DNA from: an uncultured Desulfovibrio sp.
GTDB taxonomy: Bacteria > Desulfobacterota > Desulfovibrionia > Desulfovibrionales > Desulfovibrionaceae
Assembly (NCBI RefSeq): GCF_902477725.1
Contig: NZ_CABSIF010000010.1
Location: 62,001-126,000, forward strand
Reading direction: 5' to 3'
Length of the DNA: 64,000 nucleotides
Shown here: piece by piece, positions 31,919 to 40,930 of the stretch
Position numbering within the stretch: the first letter of the stretch is position 1
Layout: each line of letters opens with the position of its first letter
Translations under genes and position numbers: made by a program
Notes under the pieces: model-generated
Told to the model about the DNA's origin: nothing
Seen by the model: only the letters and a program-made list of their open reading frames with translations
The model's database searches: none

Positions 31919-32203
31919 ATGGGCCTGAAAAAAATTACACTCTTCCTTGGTTTGTTCCTTCTCCTCGCTGCCCCAGCTTTTGCCGACACCGCCGCGCCTC
32001 AGCCTATCATCTCCGACCTATGCGCCACCACGGCCCAGCCTGACTACTTGCCCGGCATCCTAGAGGCTGCCCGTGGCTGCTGCTCACATCACGGCGGTAT
32101 GTCAGGCCAGTGCAGCAATGGCCGCGTTGTGTGCCGTGACGGCACGCTCAGCCCGTCGTGCAAATGCCGTGCGGATTCCGAGACACAAGGAGATAAAGGC
32201 TAA
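31919..32203 (+). CDS. Small exported cysteine-rich protein (94 aa)
   Basis: Signal peptide (KKITLFLGLFLLLAAPAFA). The mature region contains GCCSHHGGMSGQCSNGRVVC and ends with SPSCKCRADS. The CCSHHGG...C...GRVVC arrangement is common in short secreted proteins of proteobacteria and prophages. It overlaps the start of the endonuclease gene by one base, so the two are made together and exported. Confidence 0.68.
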   Translation: MGLKKITLFLGLFLLLAAPAFADTAAPQPIISDLCATTAQPDYLPGILEAARGCCSHHGGMSGQCSNGRVVCRDGTLSPSCKCRADSETQGDKG

Positions 32204-32949
32204 TGCGCAAATTCCTGCTTTCCTTCCTTCTGACCGCCCTCCTGCTCCCTGCTCTGGCCATGGCCGCAGGCAACACGACCAACGACAGTTTTTCGCGCTC
32301 AAAAAAAATGTTGTCACAGGTCTACGCCGACCACCGCGTTACCTTTTACTGCGGGGCAGAGTATGACGCTCAGGGCAACATTACACTGCCGGATGGCTTC
32401 GAGACGCCCAAGCACGAACGGCGTGCAGACAAGATCGAATGGGAACATGTCTTGCCCGCTGAAAACTTCGGCCAGACGTTCCCAGAATGGCGCGACGGTG
32501 CGTCCGAGTGTGTGGACAACCGGGGCAAAGAATTCAAAGGCCGCAAATGCGCCGAGAAGGTCAACCCAGAATACCGCCTGATGCAGGCCGATATGTACAA
32601 CCTGTATCCGGCCATCGGCGCGGTTAACGCCATGCGCTCGAATTACAATTACGCCATATTGGCAGGCGAACAGCCAACCTTCGGCGCATGCGAAATGAAG
32701 ATCGCAGACCGCAAGGCCGAGCCCCCGGCGCGCGCCCGTGGACAGATCGCCCGCACATATTTTTACATGGCAGACTCCTACGGCCCGCGCTACCACATGA
32801 GCCGCCAACAAGAGCAGCTTATGCAGGCCTGGGACAAGCAGTATCCCGTGGACGCGTGGGAGTGCACCCGCGCCAAGCGCATTGAAGCCCTACAAGGCAA
32901 CGAGAACAGGTTTGTTAAGCAGCCGTGTCTGGCCGCCGGACTGTGGTAA
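32203..32949 (+). CDS. endA: Secreted endonuclease I (EndA family)
   Basis: A signal peptide (RKFLLSFLLTALLLPALAMA) directs it to the periplasm. Motifs of the EndA/Vvn family follow in order: VTFYCGAEYD, IEWEHVLPAENFGQ with the catalytic His (about 86), NPEYRLMQADMYNLYPAIGA with NAMRSNYNYA (about 127-150), and RGQIARTYFYMADSYG (about 180). Cysteines are placed for disulfides. At 248 residues it is close to E. coli EndA (235). It degrades double-stranded DNA in the periplasm. On a prophage this could destroy incoming DNA of rival phages or scavenge nucleotides. It is coupled to the small exported protein in front. Confidence 0.88.
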   Translation: MRKFLLSFLLTALLLPALAMAAGNTTNDSFSRSKKMLSQVYADHRVTFYCGAEYDAQGNITLPDGFETPKHERRADKIEWEHVLPAENFGQTFPEWRDGASECVDNRGKEFKGRKCAEKVNPEYRLMQADMYNLYPAIGAVNAMRSNYNYAILAGEQPTFGACEMKIADRKAEPPARARGQIARTYFYMADSYGPRYHMSRQQEQLMQAWDKQYPVDAWECTRAKRIEALQGNENRFVKQPCLAAGLW

Positions 32950-32951
32950 TC

Positions 32952-33116
32952 CTACCTAGTCCATAGAGTACCGACATGCGGAAGCAACCGCATGAGTAGT
33001 TGCAGACCCTCCTTTGCAGCCTGCTCATAATCGTGTGTGTAAAGAGCCAAAACAAAATGACTAAAATGATAACCAATCCAAAACCATCCCAGCGCAGTAC
33101 GCAAAAACTTTCGCAT
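32952..33116 (-). CDS. Small membrane protein (54 aa), convergent with endonuclease I
   Basis: Read leftward, AGGAGG lies seven bases before ATG 33116. The product MRKFLRTALGWFWIGYHFSH, followed by FVLALYTHDYEQAAKEGLQL, has one aromatic-rich transmembrane helix and an amphipathic tail. The strong ribosome-binding site and membrane character argue that it is real. Its stop lies two bases from the end of the nuclease gene. It could be an exclusion peptide of the lysogen; no family is recognised. Confidence 0.55.
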   Translation of the reverse strand: MRKFLRTALGWFWIGYHFSHFVLALYTHDYEQAAKEGLQLLMRLLPHVGTLWTR

Positions 33117-33282
33117 ACATATTCCTCCTAATATATTTGCGAAAGCGTAACCTTGATTTTCTCACCCCATAGAGACTTGCCGCAATACATGGGTATAAGA
33201 CGGCGCTAATGGATCTTGACAAAGTATTTTAAGCTTGGAGATTTACCCAGAACCGGGCGAGGTGGGATTGAAGGCGGGAAAA

Positions 33283-33323
33283 GTGTGTGGGCCTGTGTGT
33301 GGGACTTGGTGTTAAAGTGTGGG
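33283..33323 (+). repeat. Prophage arm-type integrase sites (GTGTGTGGG repeats)
   Basis: GTGTGTGGG occurs at 33283-33291 and 33295-33303, and GTGTGGG at 33317-33323, all in the same orientation and about 100 bases inside the prophage end. Short direct repeats at this distance from an attachment core are typical arm sites of tyrosine integrases. Confidence 0.55.
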
Positions 33324-33387
33324 CTTAAAATGAACTTAACGGAAGATTAAACCGTTGATTTTAAAGCCTATGCGCTGGGGCTTTGTT

Positions 33388-33420
33388 CTCGTGCGGGTTC
33401 GAGTCCCGCCCTCGGCACCA
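33388..33420 (+). other. Prophage attR: 3' end of a tRNA-Leu-type gene
   Basis: The sequence contains a perfect T arm (GCGGG-TTCGAGT-CCCGC), the acceptor strand CCTCGGC, a discriminator A and CCA. No matching 5' acceptor (GCCGAGG) or D arm occurs in the preceding 150 bases, so it is not a complete tRNA but the 3' fragment duplicated by integration. The intact tRNA should lie outside the window. The last 19 bases recur at the right end of the adjoining island. Confidence 0.8.
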
Positions 33421-33463
33421 TGAAAACACTTTTAATGAATTACAATAAATTCATTAAGTTTAA

Positions 33464-33499
33464 AAAACCGCTCCAGTCCTTGAGATTGGAGCGGTTTTT
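33464..33499 (+). terminator. Intrinsic terminator beyond the tRNA fragment
   Basis: AAAACCGCTCCA-(11 nt)-TGGAGCGGTTTT is a perfect 12-bp stem with the U tract formed by its own arm. It lies 44 bases beyond the CCA end. Confidence 0.8.
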
Positions 33500-33529
33500 A
33501 TTTCATTTACTTCCGCTAACAACCACCTG

Positions 33530-33580
33530 TGTTGGTTATATTGTTGGTCTTGAGACACCAGTGCTGCCACAAAACCAACA
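33530..33580 (+). repeat. Island left arm sites (TGTTGGT pair)
   Basis: TGTTGGT at 33530 and 33542 (12 bp apart), plus an inverted copy ACCAACA at 33574. The same pair with the same 12-bp spacing recurs at 51970 and 51982, at the other end of the island. Confidence 0.6.
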
Positions 33581-34044
33581 AAAAACCGCAAAACAGCACA
33601 CAGGCACATTTTTCAGACTTGTCTACATCCCTTCTGAATAAAACAAAGTACAACACGTACCTGTTCGTGCATTAAAAAAAGCAAGGCGAAAGAAGGACAA
33701 CTTGATCAACAATGGATCGAAACAGAAAGAGACCTCAAAGCCTTAATGAAGGCAAACTTACACTTGCCTCCGCAGAGGCATTTTGTCGAATAGCCCACTT
33801 TCGATTGTTTGACGGATGCAACAAACGTATTGGGGTAAGGCCAGGGGCAAGGGTGTCATCTTCATCTAGGATAAAAAAGAGCAGTGGGCATAATTGATGC
33901 AAAGAACACGATCAAAATGAATGGTCAGTCAGCACTTCAACTGACCGACACGCAGAAGTTGTGTTTACGTTGACACATGAACTGAAATTTGAGGGTTCAC
34001 GCTAAAAGAACAGCGTTTTAGGTGTTTCACGCCTACAGTGCGAA
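33581..34044. other. Island stretch without a convincing gene
   Basis: About 460 bases between the left attachment site and McrC. Short frames exist but none has a start with a ribosome-binding site. One plus-strand frame without a start codon (about 33690-33795) reads EGQLDQQWIETERDLKALMK and may be the end of a decayed gene. An integrase gene, expected here next to the attachment site, is missing. Confidence 0.5.
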
Positions 34045-35349
34045 TTATGTAAAGAATTCATTGAGGCTGCCACAGTCTGGCAACAGCAAACGCTTTTTCT
34101 CCAGGCAAAACGGCAAAACCCATAGGCGAAGGCCTGCGGGCCGCACGAATTCAAATTTTGGCAGCGCCCGATCAAACTCGCCTGTCTTTGGATAAATCAG
34201 CACCACGCTGCCCTCGCCGTCCAGATAGTTCTGACCGTAGGCATATAGTTGATAAAAATCAGACTGGGCTATCCCGTATTTTTCATAGCTGTTGCACTGG
34301 CTGGAATAGATCAGCTTCCATTTTGTATCCAGAACCAGACGGTTTTTCCTTGATTCCAGCACGAGCAAATCGGGTTTAAGCCCAAACCAGTCCTGCTCAC
34401 CATGCCTGACCAGATGCCTCGATTTCTCCTGTTCATGTAAGTAAAACGAAGGCTTGAGCTGCCGACCAAGATGCCGTGCAACAAAGGCCTCGAACACTTC
34501 TTCCATGGGAAACAGCAGCGAAGGAGCACAATGACGGCCTGTGCTCGTAAGCGGTGATTCGTCGCGCAAGATCAGGCGGGCCCAGGCCAGAGCCGCCTCA
34601 TAATGCGCCATGCAGCGATCGTGGCGCACAAGGGTAAAATCCACCACAGGATCAACGGATGCAGGCACTTCGGCAAAAACAAAGCCCAGCTCCCGCGCCA
34701 GCTGATGATTACTCTGCGAGGTTGTCCAGACGAGAACCCGCCGAAGCGCCGCATGCAGCAAGCGGTTTTCAGGCCGGTTGGAAGAAAATTCGTCTGCCGC
34801 AGTAAAAAAACGATCGCGCCGACACAGATTCTGGCGCAAGTGCGAAGCCATTTGCAGCTTGCCCCGCAAGGCAAAGCGGTTCTCCTGCTCCTGTCTGTAA
34901 TCGCTCTGCAAGCCGCGTTTTACAATGCGTTCAACTGCGTGCAAAAATTCGCCAATAAATATCTCCAGCAGGGGCATGTTGGTGGCGGCCAGATGGGCGC
35001 TGGCAGTCTGGATATGGCGAAACTCCCCAAGGCAACGCAGCATGTCGATAAGCAGGGTGCGGGCCTCGGCATCGCCGCCCATGGCCTTGGCGACCTTGGG
35101 CAGCACCTCAATCTGATACCCGCAAGGGGCGCGAACAACGCCAACAAAGCTGTTCACCTTTACCGCAGGCCGCCCGTGCGCCTGAGCAAGACGCAGCCAG
35201 GTAGCCCCGCCCAGCTCGGCAAAGCGCAACGCCTCGCCTGCCAGCCAGTCAAACACCTTTTCCGGCACTGGTTGCAGCCCGGCCATCGCTGCATCGCCGG
35301 GCCGCTCGGCTACCAATGCGTCAAATTCATAAACCGTGCATCGTGTCAT
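34045..35349 (-). CDS. mcrC: McrC-like nuclease subunit of type IV restriction
   Basis: McrC supplies the nuclease for the McrB motor in restriction of DNA with modified cytosines. I start at ATG 35349 (MTRCTVYEFDALVAERPG), 17 bases after McrB; the longer frame begins inside mcrB. The central part (RGLQSDYRQEQENRFALRGK) is the conserved McrC N-domain core. The C-terminal third has the PD-(D/E)xK core: WFGLKPDLLVLESRKNRLVL followed by DTKWKLIYSS (the D in KPD and the D-x-K pair in DTKWK), then DFYQLYAYGQNYLDGEGSVV. Length 434 fits the family. The start and gene order match McrBC operons. Confidence 0.88.
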   Translation of the reverse strand: MTRCTVYEFDALVAERPGDAAMAGLQPVPEKVFDWLAGEALRFAELGGATWLRLAQAHGRPAVKVNSFVGVVRAPCGYQIEVLPKVAKAMGGDAEARTLLIDMLRCLGEFRHIQTASAHLAATNMPLLEIFIGEFLHAVERIVKRGLQSDYRQEQENRFALRGKLQMASHLRQNLCRRDRFFTAADEFSSNRPENRLLHAALRRVLVWTTSQSNHQLARELGFVFAEVPASVDPVVDFTLVRHDRCMAHYEAALAWARLILRDESPLTSTGRHCAPSLLFPMEEVFEAFVARHLGRQLKPSFYLHEQEKSRHLVRHGEQDWFGLKPDLLVLESRKNRLVLDTKWKLIYSSQCNSYEKYGIAQSDFYQLYAYGQNYLDGEGSVVLIYPKTGEFDRALPKFEFVRPAGLRLWVLPFCLEKKRLLLPDCGSLNEFFT

Positions 35350-35365
35350 TCGCTGTCCGTCAAGC

Positions 35366-37882
35366 CTAAGGCTGATAAATGCCGATATATGCCTGCGGAT
35401 TGGCAAAGGCTGCGGGCTGCACAGTATAACGCCTCTTTATGGTGTAACTTTCCAGCCCATGACCGTTGCCAAACAGGGAGCTCAAATCTTGGTTAGCATC
35501 ACTTTCGGCAATAAACTGGTCATTCACATCATTCTTTTGATTGTCGCCCAGCACAAGGCGAATTTTTCGCCAGTCTTCAAAGAAATATTCTTCGAGCAGC
35601 GGAATAACACGGTTGCGGAATATACCTGCCAACATGTCAAAGAGTTTATCCTCATTCTGCTCTTTTTTCAGCAGTGTAAAATATGCGTGACCAATGCAGT
35701 GATCTCTGTCGTAGAGCACTTCGATGCGTTCATTAATGCGCATCAGCATCTGGCGCACATCAATATCTCCAGCACTTGTCTTTACAATCAGGCCCGCAAG
35801 CGGCGGATCATCTGATTCTCCAGCATCTTTCACCGCACGCACATCGGGCAGCAGCGGAACAAATTCAAAGCGGCGGCGCAGTGCAGTATCTAGCAGGGCC
35901 AGCGACCGATCTGCGGTATTCATGGTGCCGATGATATCCACGTTTGCAGGAACGGAAAATTTTTCGCCAGAATAGGCCAGGGCAAGCTCCAGTGGGGGCT
36001 TAGCTCCCTTATCCAGCGGGGCGCGCTTGTCTGGCTCGATCAGCGTGATAAGTTCACCAAAAATTTTGCTGATATTGCCCCGGTTGATTTCGTCAATCAC
36101 CATGGCAAAACGCTGGCCAGGGGCCTGCCGCGCCTTGTGGCACAGCTCCTTGAACACCCCGGCACGAATTTCATACGCAACATCATCTGTTTCGCCATCG
36201 CCGTTCAAAACAGGGCGCAGGCCTTCAACAAATTCTTCGTAGCCGTATGACTGATGAAAGGTCACAATGCTGTACCGCTGCACGGTGGCGTCAACTGCTG
36301 GGCCGGCTTTGAACTGGTCAACCAGGTCAATAATGTCAGAGCACACATCCTGCCAGTCACCGGCAAATTCCCACACAGAATCGGCAGCCTTGTCAAAAAT
36401 TGCCGGATTCATCCTTTTTTTTGTATTTACCGTTGTTGATGATTCAACCGTGTGCGATTGCAGCGTATCCCATAGCGTGGTTCTTATTCCACCAACGCTG
36501 TTTTTTGATGCGGCAATGGCCTGAATGAAAGGATGCTTGGCGATTTCAGGAACCTTTGCCTCCGTGCCAAGATCATACAGAGCGGCTGCTACACCCTCCC
36601 ACCACTTCAGCCCAGCGATCTTGTCGGCGAAAAACTGGCTGCGCCACTCCTCTGGTGTAATGGACGCAGATTCTGACTTATAGTTTTTTTCGAGCAACTG
36701 CATCAAGGTATAGGTTTTGCCTGTACCTGGGGGGCCGTAATAGATGCGGTTAAATCCGAGTACTGTGGGTTTGCTGTTCATGTTTATCTCAGCTCCATTG
36801 TCAGCAGGCGTTGGCGCTGCCTCTTCACACTCTGATTCGTCAAACTCGCCCGCCCACACGGCCAGCTCCGCCAGATCCGTTTCAAAATAGGGCTTGAGCA
36901 AGGTTGCTTCAAAAAGCGCCAGATCTTCAGGCCCCACTCGCCAGAAGATAGAATTTTCTCTTGGCGACCATTTTTTGTTGTTGGCGGCATAGCTGTCATT
37001 TTTCACAGCATCTTTAAAAACACGGTAACTGCGCTGCACCCAGCCTTCTCCTTTATCGGTGCAAGGCGATACATTAGATGTAAACTGCCCAATACATATC
37101 GGGCTATTGCCTTGGCAAAGAAAAAACAAAGTACCAATTGGAGCTTTAATGAATTTAGTGCCTTGATTGTTCGTTGCATTTTCGTCTATTACCGCCAACT
37201 TATCTTTTAGATACCGCTGTCGTAGTTCTGGTTGTTCTTTGAAATCTGAATTGCCGTGCAAGTGCTTCCAGATCACCAGATTCTTCTGGCTCCAGTCCTC
37301 CCAGACCTTATATCCGTATTCCAGAATACCCATACCAGCAGGCATTTTGGCAAGCGTAGCCTTTTGCAGTGCGCCCATGCTCAGCTTTTCACTTTCACCC
37401 AGATGGACAGCCAACATTGATTTTTTAAAAATATTTACGATTTTAGGCTGTTTCGGATTCTGATAGTGAAAGGCAATTTTCCACTTAAAGAATTCCCATA
37501 AAGGCTGCTCGTAGGTGTCTATGGAATCCAGATCGCCCTCTGCGGCCCACGTTGCAATCTTGACAACATGATCCCGCACACTTTTGAAGGCCAGCTCTGC
37601 CGTTTTGCCCAACTTGGCGTTCCAGCCGTAATCGTCTGAATAACCATGTAACGCAGTTGTTTTCTTGGCATCCGTAGCTTTTCGGGAATACACGCCAAAT
37701 TTGAAGGCATTGCCCCCCCAAATGCTGCCCATTTTATCCAGGCGGGCCTCAAGCCAGTAGGTAAAAGTATCTGTCGATCCTGCCTTGATGTACTCATCCA
37801 GCGTCATGGTTGCCAGGCGCGAAATCGGCCAAAGGCGAATAAATTTATCCCAAAGTTCATACTGCTCAGCAAAACTAATCAT
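35366..37882 (-). CDS. mcrB: McrB-like AAA+ GTPase of type IV restriction
   Basis: The motor and recognition subunit. Residues about 380-395 contain the Walker A motif YYGPPGTGKTYTLMQ. FAMVIDEINRGNISKIFGEL (about 592-612) is Walker B plus the McrB signature (NRGN; McrB needs MNTADRS-type sensor), and IGTMNTADRSLALLDTALRR (about 655) is the sensor/arginine region specific to McrB. The N-terminal 350 residues form a recognition part; the stretch IGTLFFLCQGNSPICIGQFT...W-RSYRVF (about 240-340) resembles EVE/PUA-like base-reading domains. Length 838 exceeds E. coli McrB (459) through this N-terminal region. It is followed by mcrC and divergent from hsdM. Confidence 0.87.
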   Translation of the reverse strand: MISFAEQYELWDKFIRLWPISRLATMTLDEYIKAGSTDTFTYWLEARLDKMGSIWGGNAFKFGVYSRKATDAKKTTALHGYSDDYGWNAKLGKTAELAFKSVRDHVVKIATWAAEGDLDSIDTYEQPLWEFFKWKIAFHYQNPKQPKIVNIFKKSMLAVHLGESEKLSMGALQKATLAKMPAGMGILEYGYKVWEDWSQKNLVIWKHLHGNSDFKEQPELRQRYLKDKLAVIDENATNNQGTKFIKAPIGTLFFLCQGNSPICIGQFTSNVSPCTDKGEGWVQRSYRVFKDAVKNDSYAANNKKWSPRENSIFWRVGPEDLALFEATLLKPYFETDLAELAVWAGEFDESECEEAAPTPADNGAEINMNSKPTVLGFNRIYYGPPGTGKTYTLMQLLEKNYKSESASITPEEWRSQFFADKIAGLKWWEGVAAALYDLGTEAKVPEIAKHPFIQAIAASKNSVGGIRTTLWDTLQSHTVESSTTVNTKKRMNPAIFDKAADSVWEFAGDWQDVCSDIIDLVDQFKAGPAVDATVQRYSIVTFHQSYGYEEFVEGLRPVLNGDGETDDVAYEIRAGVFKELCHKARQAPGQRFAMVIDEINRGNISKIFGELITLIEPDKRAPLDKGAKPPLELALAYSGEKFSVPANVDIIGTMNTADRSLALLDTALRRRFEFVPLLPDVRAVKDAGESDDPPLAGLIVKTSAGDIDVRQMLMRINERIEVLYDRDHCIGHAYFTLLKKEQNEDKLFDMLAGIFRNRVIPLLEEYFFEDWRKIRLVLGDNQKNDVNDQFIAESDANQDLSSLFGNGHGLESYTIKRRYTVQPAAFANPQAYIGIYQP

Positions 37883-38242
37883 AACGGCAGCCTCTTACGT
37901 AATATTTCCACCAAGCCGCAAAAATATTCCCTGCGGCCCGCAATTTCAAAACAACGCATGGCGAGCAAAACTGAATTTACAGGCCGTGCCGGGGCGCAAC
38001 CGGCCACGGCGCAAACCACCAGCAAAATATTTATGTCTTTTATTTTAATCACAAAGCTGTGTAAAGATAATTCGATAATCCCGCCGCAGATCACTGGCGC
38101 GGCTTTGTACCATACGGCTGCCCGCAAACGCCTTGGCCTATCCGCCGCTTTGACAGAGCAAGACCTAACAGCTAGACATTATTCACTGAGCCCCAAGCCG
38201 ATTGGTGCGGGGCAAGCACATGCCCAAAGGATACCGCAGCAC

Positions 38243-39694
38243 ATGTTTCAGCAAGCCTTCAATAACATAGACAATCTGCTTCGCAACGAGGCAGGCTGCT
38301 CCACAGAACTGGACTACACAGAGCAGACCTCGTGGCTACTTTTTCTCAAATACCTTGATGATCTTGAGCACGATAAGGCCATGGAAGCCGAGCTGTACAG
38401 CAAGCCCTACAGCTTTATTCTTGATGCCCCCTACCGCTGGGAAACATGGGCCGCACCCAAAAACGCCGCAGGCGAGATTGACCACAACACCGCCATGACA
38501 GGCGACGACATGCGCGACTTTGTGGAGCACAAGCTTTTTCCCTACCTGCGGGGATTCAAGCTGCGGGCCAGCAGCCCGCACACCATAGAATACAAGATTG
38601 GCGAAATTTTTAGCGAGATCAAAAACAAGATTCAGAGCGGCTACAATCTGCGCGAAATGGTGGAAGAAATAGACGGCCTGCGCTTTCGCTCTCAGGCAGA
38701 GAAGCACGAGCTTTCCGTACTATACGAAGAAAAAATCAAGCGCATGGGCAATGCCGGGCGCAACGGCGGCGAATACTACACGCCCCGACCGCTCATCCGC
38801 GCCATTATCAAAGTAGTTCAGCCCAAGATTGGCGAGAGCATCTATGACGGCGCTGCGGGTTCGGCGGGCTTTTTGTGCGAGGCCTACGAATATCTGCGCC
38901 CACGGGCCAGCAAGGCGGCAGACCTGCAAACGCTTCAGAGCCGCACCTTTTTTGCCAAAGAGAAAAAGAGCCTCGCCTACGTTATTGGTATTATGAACAT
39001 GATTCTGCACGGCATTGAAGCACCCAACATCATTCACACCAATACCCTGTCAGAAAACCTGGCTGATATTCAGGAAAAAGACCGCTACAACATTGTGCTG
39101 GCCAATCCCCCCTTTGGCGGCGGCGAGCGCAAAGAGGTGCAGCAGAACTTTCCCGTCAAAAGCAAGGAAACCGCCTTTCTGTTTCTGCAACACTTTATCA
39201 AAATTCTCAAAGCCGGGGGCCGCGCGGGCATTGTTATCAAAAACACCTTTCTGTCCAATACAGACAATGCCTCGGTAAGCCTGCGCAAGCTGTTGCTAGA
39301 GAGCTGCAACCTGCACACGGTGTTGGACATGCCGGGCGGCACGTTTCAGGGTGCGGGCGTAAAAACCGTGGTGCTCTTTTTTGAGAAGGGCGCGCCCACG
39401 CGCAACATATGGTATTATCAGCTCAACCCTGGCCGCAACCTGGGCAAGACCAACCCGCTGAACGATGACGACCTTGCGGATTTTGTAACCCAACAGCAAA
39501 GCTTTGCCGACAGCCCGCAATCGTGGTCTGTGGATGCGGCAAGTATAGACCAGACCAGCTTTGACCTATCTGTAAAAAACCCCAGCAGCAATGATGCCGT
39601 GCAACTGCGCAGCCCGCAGGAAATTATAGACGAAATTGCCGCGCTGGATGCGGAAGGCGCGGAAGTGCTGACGAATATCAGGGGGCTGCTGTGA
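38243..39694 (+). CDS. hsdM: Type I restriction-modification methyltransferase, HsdM
   Basis: N6-adenine methyltransferase subunit. I start at ATG 38243 (MFQQAFNNIDNLLRNEAGCS), the family's normal beginning; the open frame extends 95 codons upstream without homology-like sequence. The N-terminal helical domain contains EQTSWLLFLKYLDDLEHDKA. Cofactor motif I lies in ESIYDGAAGSAGFLCEAYEY (about 200) and the catalytic motif IV NPPFGG at about residue 288 (NIVLANPPFGGGERK). Length 483 is normal. The stop overlaps the GTG of hsdS. Together with HsdS it modifies host DNA; with HsdR it restricts foreign DNA. Confidence 0.92.
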   Translation: MFQQAFNNIDNLLRNEAGCSTELDYTEQTSWLLFLKYLDDLEHDKAMEAELYSKPYSFILDAPYRWETWAAPKNAAGEIDHNTAMTGDDMRDFVEHKLFPYLRGFKLRASSPHTIEYKIGEIFSEIKNKIQSGYNLREMVEEIDGLRFRSQAEKHELSVLYEEKIKRMGNAGRNGGEYYTPRPLIRAIIKVVQPKIGESIYDGAAGSAGFLCEAYEYLRPRASKAADLQTLQSRTFFAKEKKSLAYVIGIMNMILHGIEAPNIIHTNTLSENLADIQEKDRYNIVLANPPFGGGERKEVQQNFPVKSKETAFLFLQHFIKILKAGGRAGIVIKNTFLSNTDNASVSLRKLLLESCNLHTVLDMPGGTFQGAGVKTVVLFFEKGAPTRNIWYYQLNPGRNLGKTNPLNDDDLADFVTQQQSFADSPQSWSVDAASIDQTSFDLSVKNPSSNDAVQLRSPQEIIDEIAALDAEGAEVLTNIRGLL

Positions 39695-40920
39695 GAGAGG
39701 GGTGGAAAGAAATAACACTTGATAGAGCATGCACCATTATAACTGGGCTCTGGAAAGGCAAGAAGCCGCCATTTGTAAATGTTGGCGTAATAAGAAATAC
39801 TAATTTTTCAGTTGATGCCCAAATAGATAGATCTGATATTGCATCTATTAACGTTGAACAAAATAAATTTAACAAAAGGCGCCTGCTATTCGGAGATATT
39901 ATAGTTGAAAAATCTGGTGGCGGGCCCAAACAACCAGTTGGGAGAGTTGCCCTCTTTGACATGCGAGATGGCTTATTTTCATTAAGTAATTTTACAGCAG
40001 CGCTTCGCGTCAAAACTCCTTCAGAATTAGACTTCCGCTTCCTGCATAAATTTTTACATTTTGCCTATTTGTCAGGAGTGACTGAGCATATGCAAAGCCA
40101 CTCTACAGGGATTCGGAATTTAAACAGCAAGGCTTATAAAGCAATTACCATCCCACTCCCCCCTCTTCCAGAACAGCAACGCATCGTTGCCATTCTCGAT
40201 GAGGCCTTTGAGGGCATTGCCAAGGCCAAGGCCAACGCAGAACAGAATCTCAAGAACGCGCGGGAATTGTTTGAGAGCCATTTGCAGATGGTATTTTCTC
40301 AGCGCGGCGAGGGGTGGACAGAAACGAACATAGCATCCGAAGTTGACCTCCTTGCTGGATTCGCATTCAAAAGTTCCCAATATACTGAATCGACTGATAG
40401 TATTCGGCTGCTTCGGGGGGATAACATAATACCTGGTAGCATCCGATGGGACGATGTTAAATTTTGGTCAGCTTCAGATACGGCAGACTATGAGCGATAC
40501 CAACTCAAGGTTGACGATGTGGTTCTTGCTATGGATCGCCCATGGATCAAAGATGGACTTAAACGTGCGCTAATTGCCGATAAAGATATACCCTGCCTTC
40601 AAGTTCAACGAACAGCCCGTTTGCGCAGCAATGGTCATATACATAAGCATTTTTTATACTACCTCATTAGTTCAAGGGCATTTATTAAGCACATACTGGG
40701 AAGCCAAACAGGTATTGGGGTTCCACATATTAGCGGGAAACAAATAGGCAACTTTAAATTTTCTATGCCAAAATTTGACGAACAAAAACATATTGTTAAA
40801 CAATTACACAACTTTCATTCAGCAATTCAGCGCCTCGAATCCATCTATCAGCGCAAAATCGCCGCACTGGACGAACTGAAAAAATCGCTGCTGCACAAGG
40901 CCTTTTCTGGCGAATTATAG
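39691..40920 (+). CDS. hsdS: Type I restriction-modification specificity subunit, HsdS
   Basis: It determines the bipartite recognition sequence. Two target-recognition domains are visible, each opening with a GW-x-E motif (REGWKEITLDRACTIITGLW at residue 2 and RGEGWTETNIASEVDLLAGF at about 205). They are separated and followed by conserved helical spacers (PPLPEQQRIVAILDEAFEGI at about 152; FDEQKHIVKQLHNF and YQRKIAALDELKKSLLHKAF at the end). The GTG start overlaps the hsdM stop. The DNA of both recognition domains is AT-richer than the flanking genes, as expected for exchanged modules. 409 residues is typical. Confidence 0.92.
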   Translation: MREGWKEITLDRACTIITGLWKGKKPPFVNVGVIRNTNFSVDAQIDRSDIASINVEQNKFNKRRLLFGDIIVEKSGGGPKQPVGRVALFDMRDGLFSLSNFTAALRVKTPSELDFRFLHKFLHFAYLSGVTEHMQSHSTGIRNLNSKAYKAITIPLPPLPEQQRIVAILDEAFEGIAKAKANAEQNLKNARELFESHLQMVFSQRGEGWTETNIASEVDLLAGFAFKSSQYTESTDSIRLLRGDNIIPGSIRWDDVKFWSASDTADYERYQLKVDDVVLAMDRPWIKDGLKRALIADKDIPCLQVQRTARLRSNGHIHKHFLYYLISSRAFIKHILGSQTGIGVPHISGKQIGNFKFSMPKFDEQKHIVKQLHNFHSAIQRLESIYQRKIAALDELKKSLLHKAFSGEL

Positions 40921-40930
40921 GAGCCTGCGC

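Noticed and set aside
33330..33420. Complete tRNA-Leu gene
   Set aside because: Only the T arm, 3' acceptor strand and CCA are present. No GCCGAGG 5' strand or D arm precedes them, so it is an attachment-site fragment.
33420..33641. 73-codon frame starting right after the tRNA fragment
   Set aside because: It runs through a strong terminator hairpin and the arm-type sites and has no ribosome-binding site.
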